Assembly (NCBI GenBank): GCA_934277375.1
Contig: CAKQTZ010000006.1
Location: forward strand, 62,001 to 126,000
Direction of reading: 5' to 3'
DNA length: 64,000 nucleotides
Source of the DNA: an uncultured Coprococcus sp.
Lineage (GTDB): Bacteria > Bacillota > Clostridia > Lachnospirales > Lachnospiraceae
Shown here: positions 36,810 to 46,091 of the stretch, piece by piece
How positions within the stretch are numbered: the stretch's first letter is position 1
Layout: each line of letters begins with the position of its first letter
Notes under the pieces: model-generated
Seen by the model: the letters and a program-made list of their open reading frames with translations, nothing else
Databases searched by the model: none
Told to the model about the DNA's origin: nothing
Translations under genes and position numbers: made by a program

Positions 36810-36865
36810 AAAAGAAGTTCATGATTTTTGAGGGGCACCTCATTTTCTCTTCATGAACTTCTTTT
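36810..36865 (-). terminator. Terminator of the LacI regulator gene
   Basis: A 15-bp perfect stem (AAAAGAAGTTCATGA with its complement at 36851-36865) is followed on the minus strand by a run of T. It lies 11 bp past the stop at 36876. Confidence 0.85.
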
Positions 36866-36875
36866 CGTAATCATA

Positions 36876-37937
36876 CTATAAAGTTGTATCGCCTTTTTCT
36901 ACGCTCACCGGAAGTAGTATAAGATTTCCGTCTATATGTGTGTTTCTCTCTTTTGCGCTGTCGATCTGATCTGCGGTTGCACTTTCAACCTGTCCTTCGG
37001 CATCATCTTCCTCCTCCGGTCCGTCGATCATCTCCATAAGCTGGCGTACTGCCTCCTGAGCAATCTCCTTGTACGGCTGGTGTATCGACGTGAGCCTTGT
37101 CGTGCTGGCGTTGGTGATGTATGTTCCATCGTATGCCACGATTGCGAGGTCATCAGGGATCTTTTTGCCTATGGCAAGCGCCGCCTTGAGGAATGCTATC
37201 GCCGGCATGTCTGCAGCAAATACACCGTCCACATCCGGATACTCCTCAAGTATGCATTTTGCCATCTCAAAGTATCCCTGGAAGTCAAAGTCATTCCACT
37301 GAACAGGAACTCTTCTGGATTTTATTCCATTCTCAGCCAAAACACGGTCAAGTTCCTCATGGCACTCATACGACATGATATTCTTGTCTGTCCTGATTCC
37401 AGATATGTGGATGACGTATTTGCATCCACTGTTTATGAATTCCCGGGCAGCAAGCTGTCCACCCATCTTATGGTCAGACACAACGACAGGGAATTTGTTT
37501 CCCACCATGTAATCCAGCATGACCATAGGCTTGTCTATCCTCTGATATTCCTTTGCTGTGCTTGTGGTTGTTCCGCATATGATTCCGTCCACGATATTGG
37601 ACTTTAACAGCTTAAAACATTCCTTCTCCCTCTGCTTATCATCCGATGTGGAAAAAAGCATGAATTTATACTTTTTCTCGTAAAGTATCTTTTCTATCTC
37701 CGATGCCAGTGACGAGAACCACGGGTGCTGGATATTTGGAACCAGCATCGCAATGGAATTGGATCTGCCCTTAAACATGCCGCGCGCAAGCTCATTTGGA
37801 ACATAATCCAGTTTCTTCATCGCATCTTCTATCTTCTTCTGAGTCTCGGGTTCAACTTTTGCCGTGCCGTTGATAAGTCTTGACACCGTGCAGATAGCAA
37901 CACCGGCCTCCTTTGCAACATCTCTTATACTTGCCAT
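36876..37937 (-). CDS. LacI/GalR family transcriptional regulator
   Basis: 353 residues. The helix-turn-helix is at residues 2-22 (SIRDVAKEAGVAICTVSRLI) with the hinge helix NELARGMF near 53. The effector-binding domain follows, with IAMLVPNIQHPWFSSLASEI, VDGIICGTT and DLAIVAYDGTYITNAST. It should repress the ABC/GH13/GH36 operon through the ATGAAACATGTTTCAT sites and its own gene through the site at 38100-38115. The C terminus after residue 310 is acidic and longer than usual (EEEDDAEGQ). Confidence 0.92.
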   Translation of the reverse strand: MASIRDVAKEAGVAICTVSRLINGTAKVEPETQKKIEDAMKKLDYVPNELARGMFKGRSNSIAMLVPNIQHPWFSSLASEIEKILYEKKYKFMLFSTSDDKQREKECFKLLKSNIVDGIICGTTTSTAKEYQRIDKPMVMLDYMVGNKFPVVVSDHKMGGQLAAREFINSGCKYVIHISGIRTDKNIMSYECHEELDRVLAENGIKSRRVPVQWNDFDFQGYFEMAKCILEEYPDVDGVFAADMPAIAFLKAALAIGKKIPDDLAIVAYDGTYITNASTTRLTSIHQPYKEIAQEAVRQLMEMIDGPEEEDDAEGQVESATADQIDSAKERNTHIDGNLILLPVSVEKGDTTL

Positions 37938-38099
37938 TTATAAATATACTCTCCTTATGAATTGATCACCAGATAAATGATTGCCAAATGATTCCCTCAT
38001 TCGATCATGTTGTCGCTTATTTTCACACGATCCGCATTCGATTCCGCAATCACCTGTTTTCATATGACGTGTATCTGACAAATTATCAGACTACAGTCC

Positions 38100-38115
38100 A
38101 TGAAACTTGTTTCAT
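38100..38115. promoter_or_regulatory. LacI-family operator upstream of its own gene
   Basis: ATGAAACTTGTTTCAT matches the two operators at 36.6 kb at 15 of 16 positions and lies 163 bp upstream of the regulator ATG, suggesting autoregulation. The rest of the 37938-38305 gap is AT-rich and shows no gene. Confidence 0.75.
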
Positions 38116-38305
38116 AAGAAGAGTATACCATAATATATTCCGTAATGTAAATTGTGTAATATGACGATATGTAATGTCAATTCTAAATAGCATACCACAA
38201 AATCACGCCTGTTCTATGCTCGTTTGTCTGCCATAATTGTGATCAGAGTCCACATTTCTCTTTCCATGTTTACTTTTCATGCTCGCTTTTCATGATTACT
38301 ACTCA

Positions 38306-39796
38306 TCAGCTCAAAAGCTCCTCTATCATGCCACCGTCAAATGTCACGCTCTGGACGTGATTTACCTCGATCTGATACAGTGCATGGGCAACTATGTGCT
38401 CGGCAGCCTGCTCTATATCTCTGATTCCTGTCACGCCGTCGCACTTCTTTATGACCGCATCCACACCGTCTGGAAGGATTATGCACTCGCTTCCCTCAAG
38501 TCCGATGCGTTTGAGAACCTTAGGCAGAACAAATTTGTTGAATATCTCCTTCTTCTCATCCGGGGTGTAATCCGGTATATCTATGACAGCAAATCTCGAC
38601 ATGATTGGCTTGCTGATATTCTCCTTATCATTTGCCGTTGCTATAGGGTATACACCGTTTGTCGGGATCATGCACTCCATGTAGTTGTCGGTGAATCCCA
38701 GGTTGTCCAGCAGTGTCAGCAGTACATCCGCAGGATTGCCGTTGCCCTTGCCGGAGTTTGCCTTGTCCAGCTCGTTGATGATGAATACAAGGTTGGACTC
38801 GCCCGCCTGTGAAAATGCTTCCATGATGATTCCCGGCTTGGCATTGGAATATACTCTTGAGCTTCCGGTCAGCTGCTCTGGATCATTGATAGAACTCATG
38901 TCGAGGGTAGTCCATGGAAGTCTCAGTATTCTTGCAACTGCGTAGGCTATCTGTGACTTTCCTGTTCCGGCAGGTCCGCAGAGCAGAAGTCCGTATGCAG
39001 GAAGTGTATGTGTACGGTTGATCTGGATGATCGTCTCGATGATCCTCTGCTTGACCTTCTCCATTCCGTAGAGTTCTTCGTCCAGTATCCTTCTAGCCTC
39101 ATCAGGATCTATCGCCTCAAAATAATTGCTCTTCCATCTGATGTTCATCGCCATTGACAGTGCTCTCTGGGCGTGTCGTCTCTCCTCAGGGGATACCTCG
39201 CTGGATCTCGCAACCGCAAGATTTCTTCTCGCCCACAGTCTTATATTGTCAGGGAGCGTTCTTCCAGCGCAGTGCATGAAGTCAATGATGCTCTGCATGC
39301 TTGTGAGCTTCATGTCATCGCCAAGTGCCTCCTCCTCTTCTTCCTCCTCGGATTTCTCCTCTTCTGAAGGGGCATCGCTGGCAAGAAGTCGCTCTATCAT
39401 GAACTGAAGGAATCCGTCATTTGCCGACAGCTTTGCCCCGCCGCCGAACTCGGTCTCCCTTATCTTGTATACCGCATAGCCCTCCGGTCTGTTCTCTCCT
39501 GACAGACGGACGTTGATGTGATTCTCACCGAGCCATTTGAGAAGGCTTACAAATCTCGCATCTATCTTCAATATATCGGCCGACTGGACTCCGTCCACCT
39601 CGTCAAACTCAAATGCTGTTCTCTTGATCGGATTTGTGAACTTTCCGCTGGAGTGGTGTGCCCACTTCCTGTCCGTGTTCTCCAGGAGCATGATCGGCCT
39701 CTCCGCTGTGGCTGTTCTTTCCGATGACTGAAATGTCTCATATGTAACTATGTTCTTATTCTTGTTGTCACTTCCACTGAAATCAAATACTGGCAT
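38306..39796 (-). CDS. Lon-like AAA+ ATPase without a protease domain
   Basis: 496 residues. The first 230 are unlike the Lon N domain and include an acidic run near residues 145-157. The AAA+ module has Walker A LLCGPAGTGKSQIAY at 271-285, a Walker B of LVFIINELDKA at 336-346, in which the usual first Asp is Asn, sensor 1 in YPIATAND, an Arg finger in MSRFAVIDI, and sensor 2 in GVTGIRDIEQAAEHIV. The C-terminal part ends shortly after, so no S16 peptidase is present. It may remodel or chaperone a partner. The gene lies 15 bp downstream of the MATE gene. The changed Walker B may slow ATP hydrolysis. Confidence 0.8.
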   Translation of the reverse strand: MPVFDFSGSDNKNKNIVTYETFQSSERTATAERPIMLLENTDRKWAHHSSGKFTNPIKRTAFEFDEVDGVQSADILKIDARFVSLLKWLGENHINVRLSGENRPEGYAVYKIRETEFGGGAKLSANDGFLQFMIERLLASDAPSEEEKSEEEEEEEALGDDMKLTSMQSIIDFMHCAGRTLPDNIRLWARRNLAVARSSEVSPEERRHAQRALSMAMNIRWKSNYFEAIDPDEARRILDEELYGMEKVKQRIIETIIQINRTHTLPAYGLLLCGPAGTGKSQIAYAVARILRLPWTTLDMSSINDPEQLTGSSRVYSNAKPGIIMEAFSQAGESNLVFIINELDKANSGKGNGNPADVLLTLLDNLGFTDNYMECMIPTNGVYPIATANDKENISKPIMSRFAVIDIPDYTPDEKKEIFNKFVLPKVLKRIGLEGSECIILPDGVDAVIKKCDGVTGIRDIEQAAEHIVAHALYQIEVNHVQSVTFDGGMIEELLS

Positions 39797-39810
39797 ATTT
39801 CCCTCCCTGT

Positions 39811-41343
39811 TTAATGATGTTCGTCAAACACCCGCATCCATCTTTCCCTCTTAAGCCTTGCCGTGAACAGGATTCCTCTGAAACAGAGCTCCACGCACAT
39901 GGCGATCCATACACCATAGAGACCGACTCTCGGTGCAAGTATGGCTGCAAGCGGTATCCGCACGCACCACATACTGGCAAAGTTCATGCAGCTTGGAACC
40001 AGAGTGTCCCCGGCTCCCCTGAGTGCTCCCGAAGCAACTATGGATGCGGCGTAAAATGGTTCGGCAAATGCCTCTATCCTCAGCACTGCCGCACCTAGAT
40101 TTCTTATCTCTTCATTCGGTGTCAGCACACCTATCATGGCCGGAGCTGCTATGTACATGAGTACTCCGCCGATGGTCATAACTGACACACCTAATCCCAT
40201 TGTAATCCATGCCATTCTTCTGGACAACTGTTTTTGTCCGGCTCCCACGCATTGTCCCACAAGTGTGGTTGCTGCCGCCTGTACTCCGTATCCCGGCATG
40301 TAGCAGAAGCTCTCCGCAGTAACCGCAAATGAGTTGGCTGCGATGGCTATCGTTCCAAGTGGTGACACGATCTTTGTTGACATGACATACGCTGAGCACA
40401 TGACCATCTGCTCAAGACCCACAGGAGCTCCAATCTTCACCGCTTTGACAAGGGTGCCCCTGTGAAATCTTATGCGCTCTCCCTTTCTTAAGTGAAGTGT
40501 CCTGTTCTTCCACAGAAGTGCAGTGACCATGATGGCACAGGTGACAGCCTCCGCCGTGATGGTTCCAAGTGCCGCCCCGGCAACGCCAAGGTCAAGTCCC
40601 GGCATGGTAAAAGTCAGACCATTCATTGAGGTCTCAGACTGCACAAGTGTTGACAAATGGGAACCAAAGGCTTCTGCCTGAACCATTCCTGCCATCTGAG
40701 AACCAGCCAGCCTTACGCCGGATAAAAACGGAATCCTTAAATTTACAATTCTTGTCGGGAATATAAAGAACAAATTGAAGATCACGTCCATAACACAGCA
40801 CATGACATTCAGTATACCTGGTAGTCTCATATTCCCGGAGCTCTGATGCATACCACCCGCTATGCTGTTCATCTGCAGAGCGGGAAGTCCCAGCATGTAC
40901 ACAAGGAAATACTGGCTTGCCATCTTCTGTATCGCAGCTTCACCGCCGAGCCATCTCGGAAGCGGTGTGCTTATCACTGCTGCAATGAGCGCGAGCAGGG
41001 CGCTTATGCACAGGGCTATTATGAGTCCCTGTTTCATGATATTTCTGGCAGATTTATCCTCCCCGGCACCCACAGCCTGGGCTATCTGCACAGTAAATCC
41101 TGTAGTCACCGCAATGCACAGCCCGCCAAACAGCCATGTCGTGGACGAGACAAGTCCGATCGCACCGGACGCATTTGCGCCGAGACGTCCCACCATGGAC
41201 GCATCGATGTACTGCATGACAATGGAAGAGATCTGGGCAAGAATAGCCGGGATACTTAGCCTGACCGTAAGACCAATCTGCTGAGACGCGGTCATGGATT
41301 TTCCAGATATCATGTCCTTCAGCAAGTTTTCACTGCTACTCAT
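39811..41343 (-). CDS. MATE family efflux transporter (copy 1)
   Basis: 510 residues with about 12 membrane helices. It opens with TASQQIGLTVRLSIPAILAQ and has MQYIDASMVGRLGANASGAI, the typical first helix pair, plus LPALQMNSIAGGMHQSSGNM in the half-joint. The family exports cationic drugs or metabolites in exchange for sodium or protons. The start overlaps the patB stop by 8 bases, so it is coupled to the lyase gene. The substrate is unknown. Confidence 0.9.
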   Translation of the reverse strand: MSSSENLLKDMISGKSMTASQQIGLTVRLSIPAILAQISSIVMQYIDASMVGRLGANASGAIGLVSSTTWLFGGLCIAVTTGFTVQIAQAVGAGEDKSARNIMKQGLIIALCISALLALIAAVISTPLPRWLGGEAAIQKMASQYFLVYMLGLPALQMNSIAGGMHQSSGNMRLPGILNVMCCVMDVIFNLFFIFPTRIVNLRIPFLSGVRLAGSQMAGMVQAEAFGSHLSTLVQSETSMNGLTFTMPGLDLGVAGAALGTITAEAVTCAIMVTALLWKNRTLHLRKGERIRFHRGTLVKAVKIGAPVGLEQMVMCSAYVMSTKIVSPLGTIAIAANSFAVTAESFCYMPGYGVQAAATTLVGQCVGAGQKQLSRRMAWITMGLGVSVMTIGGVLMYIAAPAMIGVLTPNEEIRNLGAAVLRIEAFAEPFYAASIVASGALRGAGDTLVPSCMNFASMWCVRIPLAAILAPRVGLYGVWIAMCVELCFRGILFTARLKRERWMRVFDEHH

Positions 41344-42544
41344 CTATATCTCCTTTTTTAAACTCACAGACACCCTCGGCAAGTCTCCTCATACCCTCTT
41401 CCACGGTTGATCTCGGGCACGCAATGTTAAGCCTGATAAATGCCCTTCCGTTCTTGCCGTATGAAAGTCCCGGCGACATATAGAGCCCTGTGTTCTTCCT
41501 GATGAATTTCGACAGAGCCTTGGCATTGCCGTCTTCGCCGTCACATACACCGGCAGCGCCGCAGATTTCGCTGCAGTCAAGCCAGAGCAGATATGTGGCC
41601 TCCGAATACACTACCTTTATACCCGGCACTTTTTCATCTATAAACTTCCTGACATACTGCTTGTTCTCATAAAGATACTGTCTGAGACTGTCCAGCCACT
41701 CGCCGCCTTGTGTAAATGCTGCTATCGCCGCATCCACCGCAAATGCATTTGGCTCGGCAACCTCGTCTGTGTTCAGACCTCTCCACATCTTGTGTCTCAG
41801 GAATTTATTTGGAACCACAATAGCTGCGGTCTGAATTCCCGCTATGTTGAAGGTCTTTGTCGGCGCAACACAGGTCACACTTATATCCCTGCATGTGTCA
41901 GATGCCGTGGCAAATGGCACATACTCCTTTCCAGGATCGGTGAGATCGCAGTGTATCTCATCCGAGATGACCGTCACACCGTACTTTGCGCAAAGTTCTC
42001 CCACGTGGGCAAGGGTCTCCTTATCCCAGATCTTTCCCGCCGGATTCTGTGGATTGCAGAGTATCATGAGGCTGGTCTGTGGATCTGCAAGCTTTGCCTC
42101 AAGATCCTCAAAGTCCATGGCATATCCCTCGCCGTCGTATTTCAGAGGGCTCTCCAGTATGTTGCGCCCATTGTTGTATATAGAATTGAAGAAAATGTTG
42201 TAAACAGGGGTCTGCACCACCACATTCTCTGCAGGTGTAGTGAGTTTCCTGACCGCCGTTGATATGGCTGGGATGACTCCGGTGCAGAACACCAGCCAGT
42301 CCCTGTCGATCGCAAATCCGTGTCTGCTGCCCCACCAGTTCACATAGGCATCTGCCCACTCATCCGGGATGATGGAATATCCGAATATTCCGTGCTCCAC
42401 CCGGGCTGCCAGTGCCTCCCTGATGCAAGGTGCTGTCTGAAAGTCCATGTCTGCCACCCACATTGGCAGTTCATTTTCCGGCACGTCCCACTTCAGGGAG
42501 CCTGTGCCGCGTCTGTCTATTACCTTGTCAAAATCAAACTTCAT
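41336..42544 (-). CDS. PatB/MalY-type aminotransferase (cystathionine beta-lyase like)
   Basis: 402 residues of fold type I PLP enzyme. It opens MKFDFDKVIDRRGTGSLKWD, the PatB signature, with LPMWVADMDFQTAPCI. The PLP Lys is in CVAPTKTFNIAGIQTA, with ISDEIHCDLT carrying the Asp that binds the pyridine nitrogen and LNIACPRSTV the substrate Arg-type segment. It probably cleaves C-S bonds of cystathionine or cysteine conjugates. The start at 42544 has GTGGAGGAAAAAC before it; an ORF extending 56 codons upstream is repeat-derived. Its leader is almost wholly occupied by a long inverted-repeat element. Confidence 0.88.
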   Translation of the reverse strand: MKFDFDKVIDRRGTGSLKWDVPENELPMWVADMDFQTAPCIREALAARVEHGIFGYSIIPDEWADAYVNWWGSRHGFAIDRDWLVFCTGVIPAISTAVRKLTTPAENVVVQTPVYNIFFNSIYNNGRNILESPLKYDGEGYAMDFEDLEAKLADPQTSLMILCNPQNPAGKIWDKETLAHVGELCAKYGVTVISDEIHCDLTDPGKEYVPFATASDTCRDISVTCVAPTKTFNIAGIQTAAIVVPNKFLRHKMWRGLNTDEVAEPNAFAVDAAIAAFTQGGEWLDSLRQYLYENKQYVRKFIDEKVPGIKVVYSEATYLLWLDCSEICGAAGVCDGEDGNAKALSKFIRKNTGLYMSPGLSYGKNGRAFIRLNIACPRSTVEEGMRRLAEGVCEFKKGDIDE

Positions 42545-42565
42545 GTTTTTCCTCCACTTCATGGA

Positions 42566-42787
42566 GAGATTCCGCGGCTGCTGTGGCAAACGGCCGGCAC
42601 ATATAGAGTGCTCCATCACGTTCGTCTTCCCTCGCCTTGCTTTGCTTCTATCTGCACTGCGCTCTGCAAGCGATAAGGGCGTTGCTTGCGCCGCTCCGGC
42701 AAGAAGCAGCAAGACTCAGTCGACTTCACTACCGATTGAGCACTCTATATGTGCCAACTCGTTTCACCACAGCAGCCGCGGAATCTC
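42566..42787. repeat. Long inverted-repeat element A (patB leader)
   Basis: Arms 42566-42613 and 42738-42787 pair over GAGATTCCGCGGCTGCTGTG plus one more base (21 perfect pairs) and over GGCACATATAGAGTGCTC (18 perfect pairs), separated by a short mismatch. The core of about 124 bp contains GATAAGGGCGTTG with flanking GC hairpins and resembles the cores of elements B and C. No gene lies in 42545-42923. The rest of that gap is AT-rich and should hold the patB promoter. Confidence 0.85.
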
Positions 42788-42923
42788 ATTTACGTTATGA
42801 TATACCACCATGTATTTTTTCATCTATAGTAAAAATAGTAATAATATTACTATTTTTTTATTATTTTATCATATGTTGTCACACGTAGGGCTGATGTTTT
42901 GCCGTGAATCTCTGTGCTTTAAT

Positions 42924-43790
42924 TTAGTCCTGTACTAATATTTTTGTCTTTGACGGATCTACCTTGTCTTTTTCTATTATCAGGTTGTCGATGTGCCGGG
43001 CTTTGATCGTTCCTGATGTCGGGTTCATGACGCTGTCTATCTTGCTGCAGATGTCGGCATCCACTGTTGAGTATTCGAAGGCTAGTGTCGTGTTGATGAG
43101 CTTGCAGTTCTTCATCACAAGGTTGTCGATGTAGCACATGCCCTGAAGACTCTCTATAGTACAGTTCACCAGGGTGAGGCTCTTTGCGTTCCAGCCAAGA
43201 TACTCGCCCGATATGAATGAATCATATACGGTCACGTTCTCTGTATTCCAGAATGCATCCTTTGATAGCAGATTGGCGTTTCTTATCTCCACATTCTTGC
43301 ATCCGTCAAATGAATAGTTGCCGTCAAGCTTCAGGTCGTCTATCTTCATATTATTGCTGTTCATGGCAAAATAGTCGCCTTTTGCTGTCACGTGATCTAT
43401 TGTCACGTCATCGCAGCTCCAGAGTGTCTCCTCCGCATGGGTGAATGTCACATCCGTAAGCTCCAGCCTTTTACATCTGCGGAAATTCTTTGGTGCCTGG
43501 ATGAGCGCCCGCCTCACCGCGATATTATCGGTGTACCAGACTCCGGCTCTCGCCATCTCAAACCAGTGGCAATCCTCCGCAACGATGTTCTTGCTGTACC
43601 ACAGCGGATACTTCCATTTGAACATGCTGCCGTAGAGATTTATGCCGCGGCTCTCCTTAAGCGGAGACTCGCCGTCGTCAAATATCGTATCATATATATC
43701 GAGATTTTTTCCCATGAAAAGAGCTCTCTCACCTGTCAGAAACTCCTGTCTTATAATCTTCTTTTCTTCTTTATTATCCATCTCGTTCAT
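42924..43790 (-). CDS. DUF3737 family protein, predicted beta-helix
   Basis: 288 residues, cytoplasmic. It has a repeated ladder of short strands, for example YFAMNSNNMKIDDLKLDGNY, FWNTENVTVYDSFISGEYLG, and LVNCTIESLQGMCYIDNLVM, as expected of right-handed beta-helix proteins. REFLTGERALFMGK-like text at residues 14-28 (RQEFLTGERALFMG) matches the DUF3737 start. The biochemical function is unknown. It ends 137 bp before element A, and it starts with AGGAAG upstream. Confidence 0.82.
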   Translation of the reverse strand: MNEMDNKEEKKIIRQEFLTGERALFMGKNLDIYDTIFDDGESPLKESRGINLYGSMFKWKYPLWYSKNIVAEDCHWFEMARAGVWYTDNIAVRRALIQAPKNFRRCKRLELTDVTFTHAEETLWSCDDVTIDHVTAKGDYFAMNSNNMKIDDLKLDGNYSFDGCKNVEIRNANLLSKDAFWNTENVTVYDSFISGEYLGWNAKSLTLVNCTIESLQGMCYIDNLVMKNCKLINTTLAFEYSTVDADICSKIDSVMNPTSGTIKARHIDNLIIEKDKVDPSKTKILVQD

Positions 43791-43986
43791 CTTCCTTTTG
43801 TATATTCTCTATTATATTATTGGCTTATTATCACCATGTTATCACTTCTGGCAAATGCGAATATGACTGAGCTTATGACCACCATGAGCGGCAGTGCAAA
43901 TAGTAATATATTTATTACCTGAAATTTGCTATATTAACAGACTTATCCGCTTAAATCAAGGGATTCTCAACCAGTCTACTTTATAT

Positions 43987-43992
43987 TATAAT
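43987..43992 (+). promoter_or_regulatory. Candidate -10 box for the DUF3592 gene
   Basis: TATAAT on the plus strand, with a weak TTCTCA 17 bp upstream, 80 bp before the ATG at 44072. Confidence 0.4.
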
Positions 43993-44071
43993 CTACACAT
44001 ACAAGTCCGGCATGTAAATAGGGATCTCATGTCTGACATTTTGGGGAAACAACAATTTCAGGGGGTACATT

Positions 44072-44500
44072 ATGATTTTAACATCAGGGGATTCTATCAG
44101 TATTTTTTTCAGACTTTTACCTTATACGACTTACATTATTCCAATAGCATCATTCATCATAGCTGTGGTCGTTGGTCTTTCCATACGGGATAAAGCATAC
44201 CGTATCGAACGGGACTATACCAGAACGTCCGCCAATATCACATCTGTCAGAAGAGTCAGTAAAAGAACCCATATCAACTATGAATACCGCGACCAATCCG
44301 GAGTATTGCACAATGGTTTTCTTTCCGTCCGCGGTCTAACAAACTACAACTCCATGTCGTCCATCGCAATATATTACAACCCGGAGAATCCATCCGCATC
44401 TTATACGGAAAAAACTTTGAGCAGTGACAAAAATGCACCATTCATCTATGGGAGTGCGGTTCTGCTTGGAACTCTGGTATTTTTATGGAGAAGACGCTGA
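44072..44500 (+). CDS. Small DUF3592-like membrane protein
   Basis: 142 residues on the plus strand. There is a membrane helix at about 17-37 (LPYTTYIIPIASFIIAVVVG), an external or internal beta domain with YEYRDQSGVLHNGF and IYYNPENPSASY, and a second helix near 122-138 ending WRRR. This helix-beta-helix layout is the DUF3592 type. AGGGGGT precedes the start by 6 bases. It is one of only two plus-strand genes here and has its own terminator. Confidence 0.72.
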   Translation: MILTSGDSISIFFRLLPYTTYIIPIASFIIAVVVGLSIRDKAYRIERDYTRTSANITSVRRVSKRTHINYEYRDQSGVLHNGFLSVRGLTNYNSMSSIAIYYNPENPSASYTEKTLSSDKNAPFIYGSAVLLGTLVFLWRRR

Positions 44501-44519
44501 TTTCTCAGCGTCCTTTTTT
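44493..44519 (+). terminator. Terminator of the DUF3592 gene
   Basis: GACGCTGA and TCAGCGTC form a perfect 8-bp stem around TTTC, followed by CTTTTTT. The stem overlaps the stop codon and stops 1 bp before the convergent tcdA stop. Confidence 0.88.
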
Positions 44520-44520
44520 A

Positions 44521-45276
44521 TTATACCCTGATGAGATCCTTTGCAACCTCACCGGCTATGATAAGTCCTGCAACAGATGGTACAAATGCCACACTGCCCG
44601 GGATGTCTCTGCGCTCTGTACATTTGTGCTCTGCTCCTGGAGGACAGATGCAGTTGTTTCTGCAGCTTATCGCCATATCTTCGATCGGCCTTGTCGGAAT
44701 CTCTTCAGAGTATACGACCTTGAGTTTCTTGACGCCCCTCTTCTTCAGCTCTCTTCTCATGACCTTCGCGAGCGGACACACCTTTGTCTTGTATATATCT
44801 GCAACCTTGAACTGGCTTCCGTCAAGCTTGTTTCCCGCACCCATGCTGCTGATGATCGGGATGTTCTTCTCCTTACACTTCATGACAAGAGCGATCTTGG
44901 CTGTCACGGTGTCCACCGCATCTACCACATAATCGTAGCTGTCCCAAGGGAAGTCATCCGCATTCTCCGGAAGGAAGAAACATTTGTGTACCTCAACCTC
45001 CACATTTGGATTGATGTCAAGCATCCTGTCCCTCATAACATCGGTCTTGTACTTACCAACCGTGCTCCTTGTCGCTATGATCTGTCTGTTGAGATTGGTC
45101 AGACACACCTTGTCGTCATCTATCAGGTCAAATGCTCCGACACCGCTTCTGACCAGCGCCTCGCATACATAACCGCCAACTCCGCCTATTCCAAATACCG
45201 CTACCTTAGAGCCTGCCAGCTTGTCCATGGCTTCCTTGCCAAACAGCAGCTCTGTTCTCGAAAACTGTGTTAACAT
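44521..45276 (-). CDS. tcdA: tRNA threonylcarbamoyladenosine dehydratase (E1-like)
   Basis: 251 residues of the ThiF/MoeB/E1 superfamily. It begins QFSRTELLFGKEAMDKLAGS, has the ATP loop VFGIGGVGGYVCEALVRSG, DDDKVCLTNLNRQIIA, and VVDAVDTVTAKIAL. EIPTRP and the length are typical of TcdA/CsdL, which cyclises t6A37 in tRNAs to ct6A using ATP. It differs from the ThiF-like gene at 55863 in lacking paired CxxC zinc sites of that type. Confidence 0.9.
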   Translation of the reverse strand: MLTQFSRTELLFGKEAMDKLAGSKVAVFGIGGVGGYVCEALVRSGVGAFDLIDDDKVCLTNLNRQIIATRSTVGKYKTDVMRDRMLDINPNVEVEVHKCFFLPENADDFPWDSYDYVVDAVDTVTAKIALVMKCKEKNIPIISSMGAGNKLDGSQFKVADIYKTKVCPLAKVMRRELKKRGVKKLKVVYSEEIPTRPIEDMAISCRNNCICPPGAEHKCTERRDIPGSVAFVPSVAGLIIAGEVAKDLIRV

Positions 45277-45384
45277 CTCTTATTCTCCTACTATGATATA
45301 TATCCCACTACAACTATATACAAAACAAGTTTTTTTTCAACTGAAATCTTATTGACGCCTGCCCATCCAGACTTGAAATTGAAC

Positions 45385-45512
45385 AGAGGGGTCTGACCCC
45401 TCTGTCCCCAATTAATCCGTCCCCAGGGGTCTGACCCCTCCGTCCTTGATTTACGTCCCCAGGGGTCTGACCCCTCCGTCCACAATTTATTCGTCCCAGG
45501 GGTCTGACCCCT
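45385..45512. repeat. REP-like palindrome cluster 5 (tcdA to Rrf2 gap)
   Basis: Four units of AGGGGTCTGACCCCT at 45385-45403 (with longer AGAGGGGTC arms), 45425-45439, 45461-45475 and 45498-45512, most followed by CCGTCC. They are about 36 bp apart and lie in the same direction. Confidence 0.9.
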
Positions 45513-45523
45513 CCGTCCTTGAT

Positions 45524-45958
45524 TTATATTGAATACATGTATCCGATCCGGTCACTATACTCCTGTGTTAGATCGGCGATGGTTCTGTTGTCAAGCACAT
45601 TGTTGATGGCAGTCTCAAGGTCATCCCACACCTCTCCAATGACATCGTTCATGACCATGTTGGTGTCGCCGTCCTCATCAACCCTGTTATCGATCGGTGA
45701 TATCCTGCCCTCTATCGCCCTTAGCACCATCCCAACCGTGATCTCCTCCGCCGGCATGTTCAGACGGTAACCACCTCTCGGACCTCTCACGCTTCTTAAA
45801 TATCCTGCTTTTAGCAGAGAAGATGTAACCTGCTCAAGATATTTGTCAGACAATCCACATCTTCTGGCTACGGCTTTGACAGTAACCGTGCTGCCGCTGT
45901 TTATCGATATATCTACCATGAGTCTCAGTGCATATTGTCCCTTTGATGATATTAACAT
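45524..45958 (-). CDS. Rrf2-family transcriptional regulator without cluster cysteines
   Basis: 144 residues. It begins MLISSKGQYALRLMVDISIN and has the winged helix with VKAVARRCGLSDKYLEQVTS and VRGPRGGYRLN, all typical of Rrf2/IscR/CymR. The loop that carries three Fe-S cysteines in IscR (after ALRAIEGRISPIDN-like text) has none; the only Cys is in the recognition helix region. This is like CymR-type cysteine regulators. Given its position beside the sulfur island, control of metY and sulfite genes by sulfur status is a reasonable inference, not shown. Confidence 0.85.
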   Translation of the reverse strand: MLISSKGQYALRLMVDISINSGSTVTVKAVARRCGLSDKYLEQVTSSLLKAGYLRSVRGPRGGYRLNMPAEEITVGMVLRAIEGRISPIDNRVDEDGDTNMVMNDVIGEVWDDLETAINNVLDNRTIADLTQEYSDRIGYMYSI

Positions 45959-46091
45959 TTTTCAGCCTCCTGTTCATTGTTATATTTTACCTATAGAATT
46001 ACTATGAATTGGTTCTATTTTTTTTGGCAGGGAGAAAAGGCAGCTATGTCATTGATGTACATGCCTTATCTCCGTGCCAATTACTTTCCAT

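Noticed and set aside
36611..36838. 75-residue minus-strand frame in the LacI to binding-protein gap
   Set aside because: It covers the promoter, an operator and the regulator terminator; a regulatory reading explains the DNA better.
42545..42712. 56-codon N-terminal extension of the PatB-type lyase
   Set aside because: It is encoded by inverted-repeat element A; a good ribosome site supports the start at 42544.
45291..45485. Open frame on the minus strand with repeated EGSDPWGR
   Set aside because: It is produced by the REP-like palindromes of cluster 5; no ribosome site or family support.
45385..45512. Evenly spaced repeats considered as a CRISPR array
   Set aside because: The units are 15 bp palindromes with similar spacers of about 21 bp, and no cas genes lie in the window.
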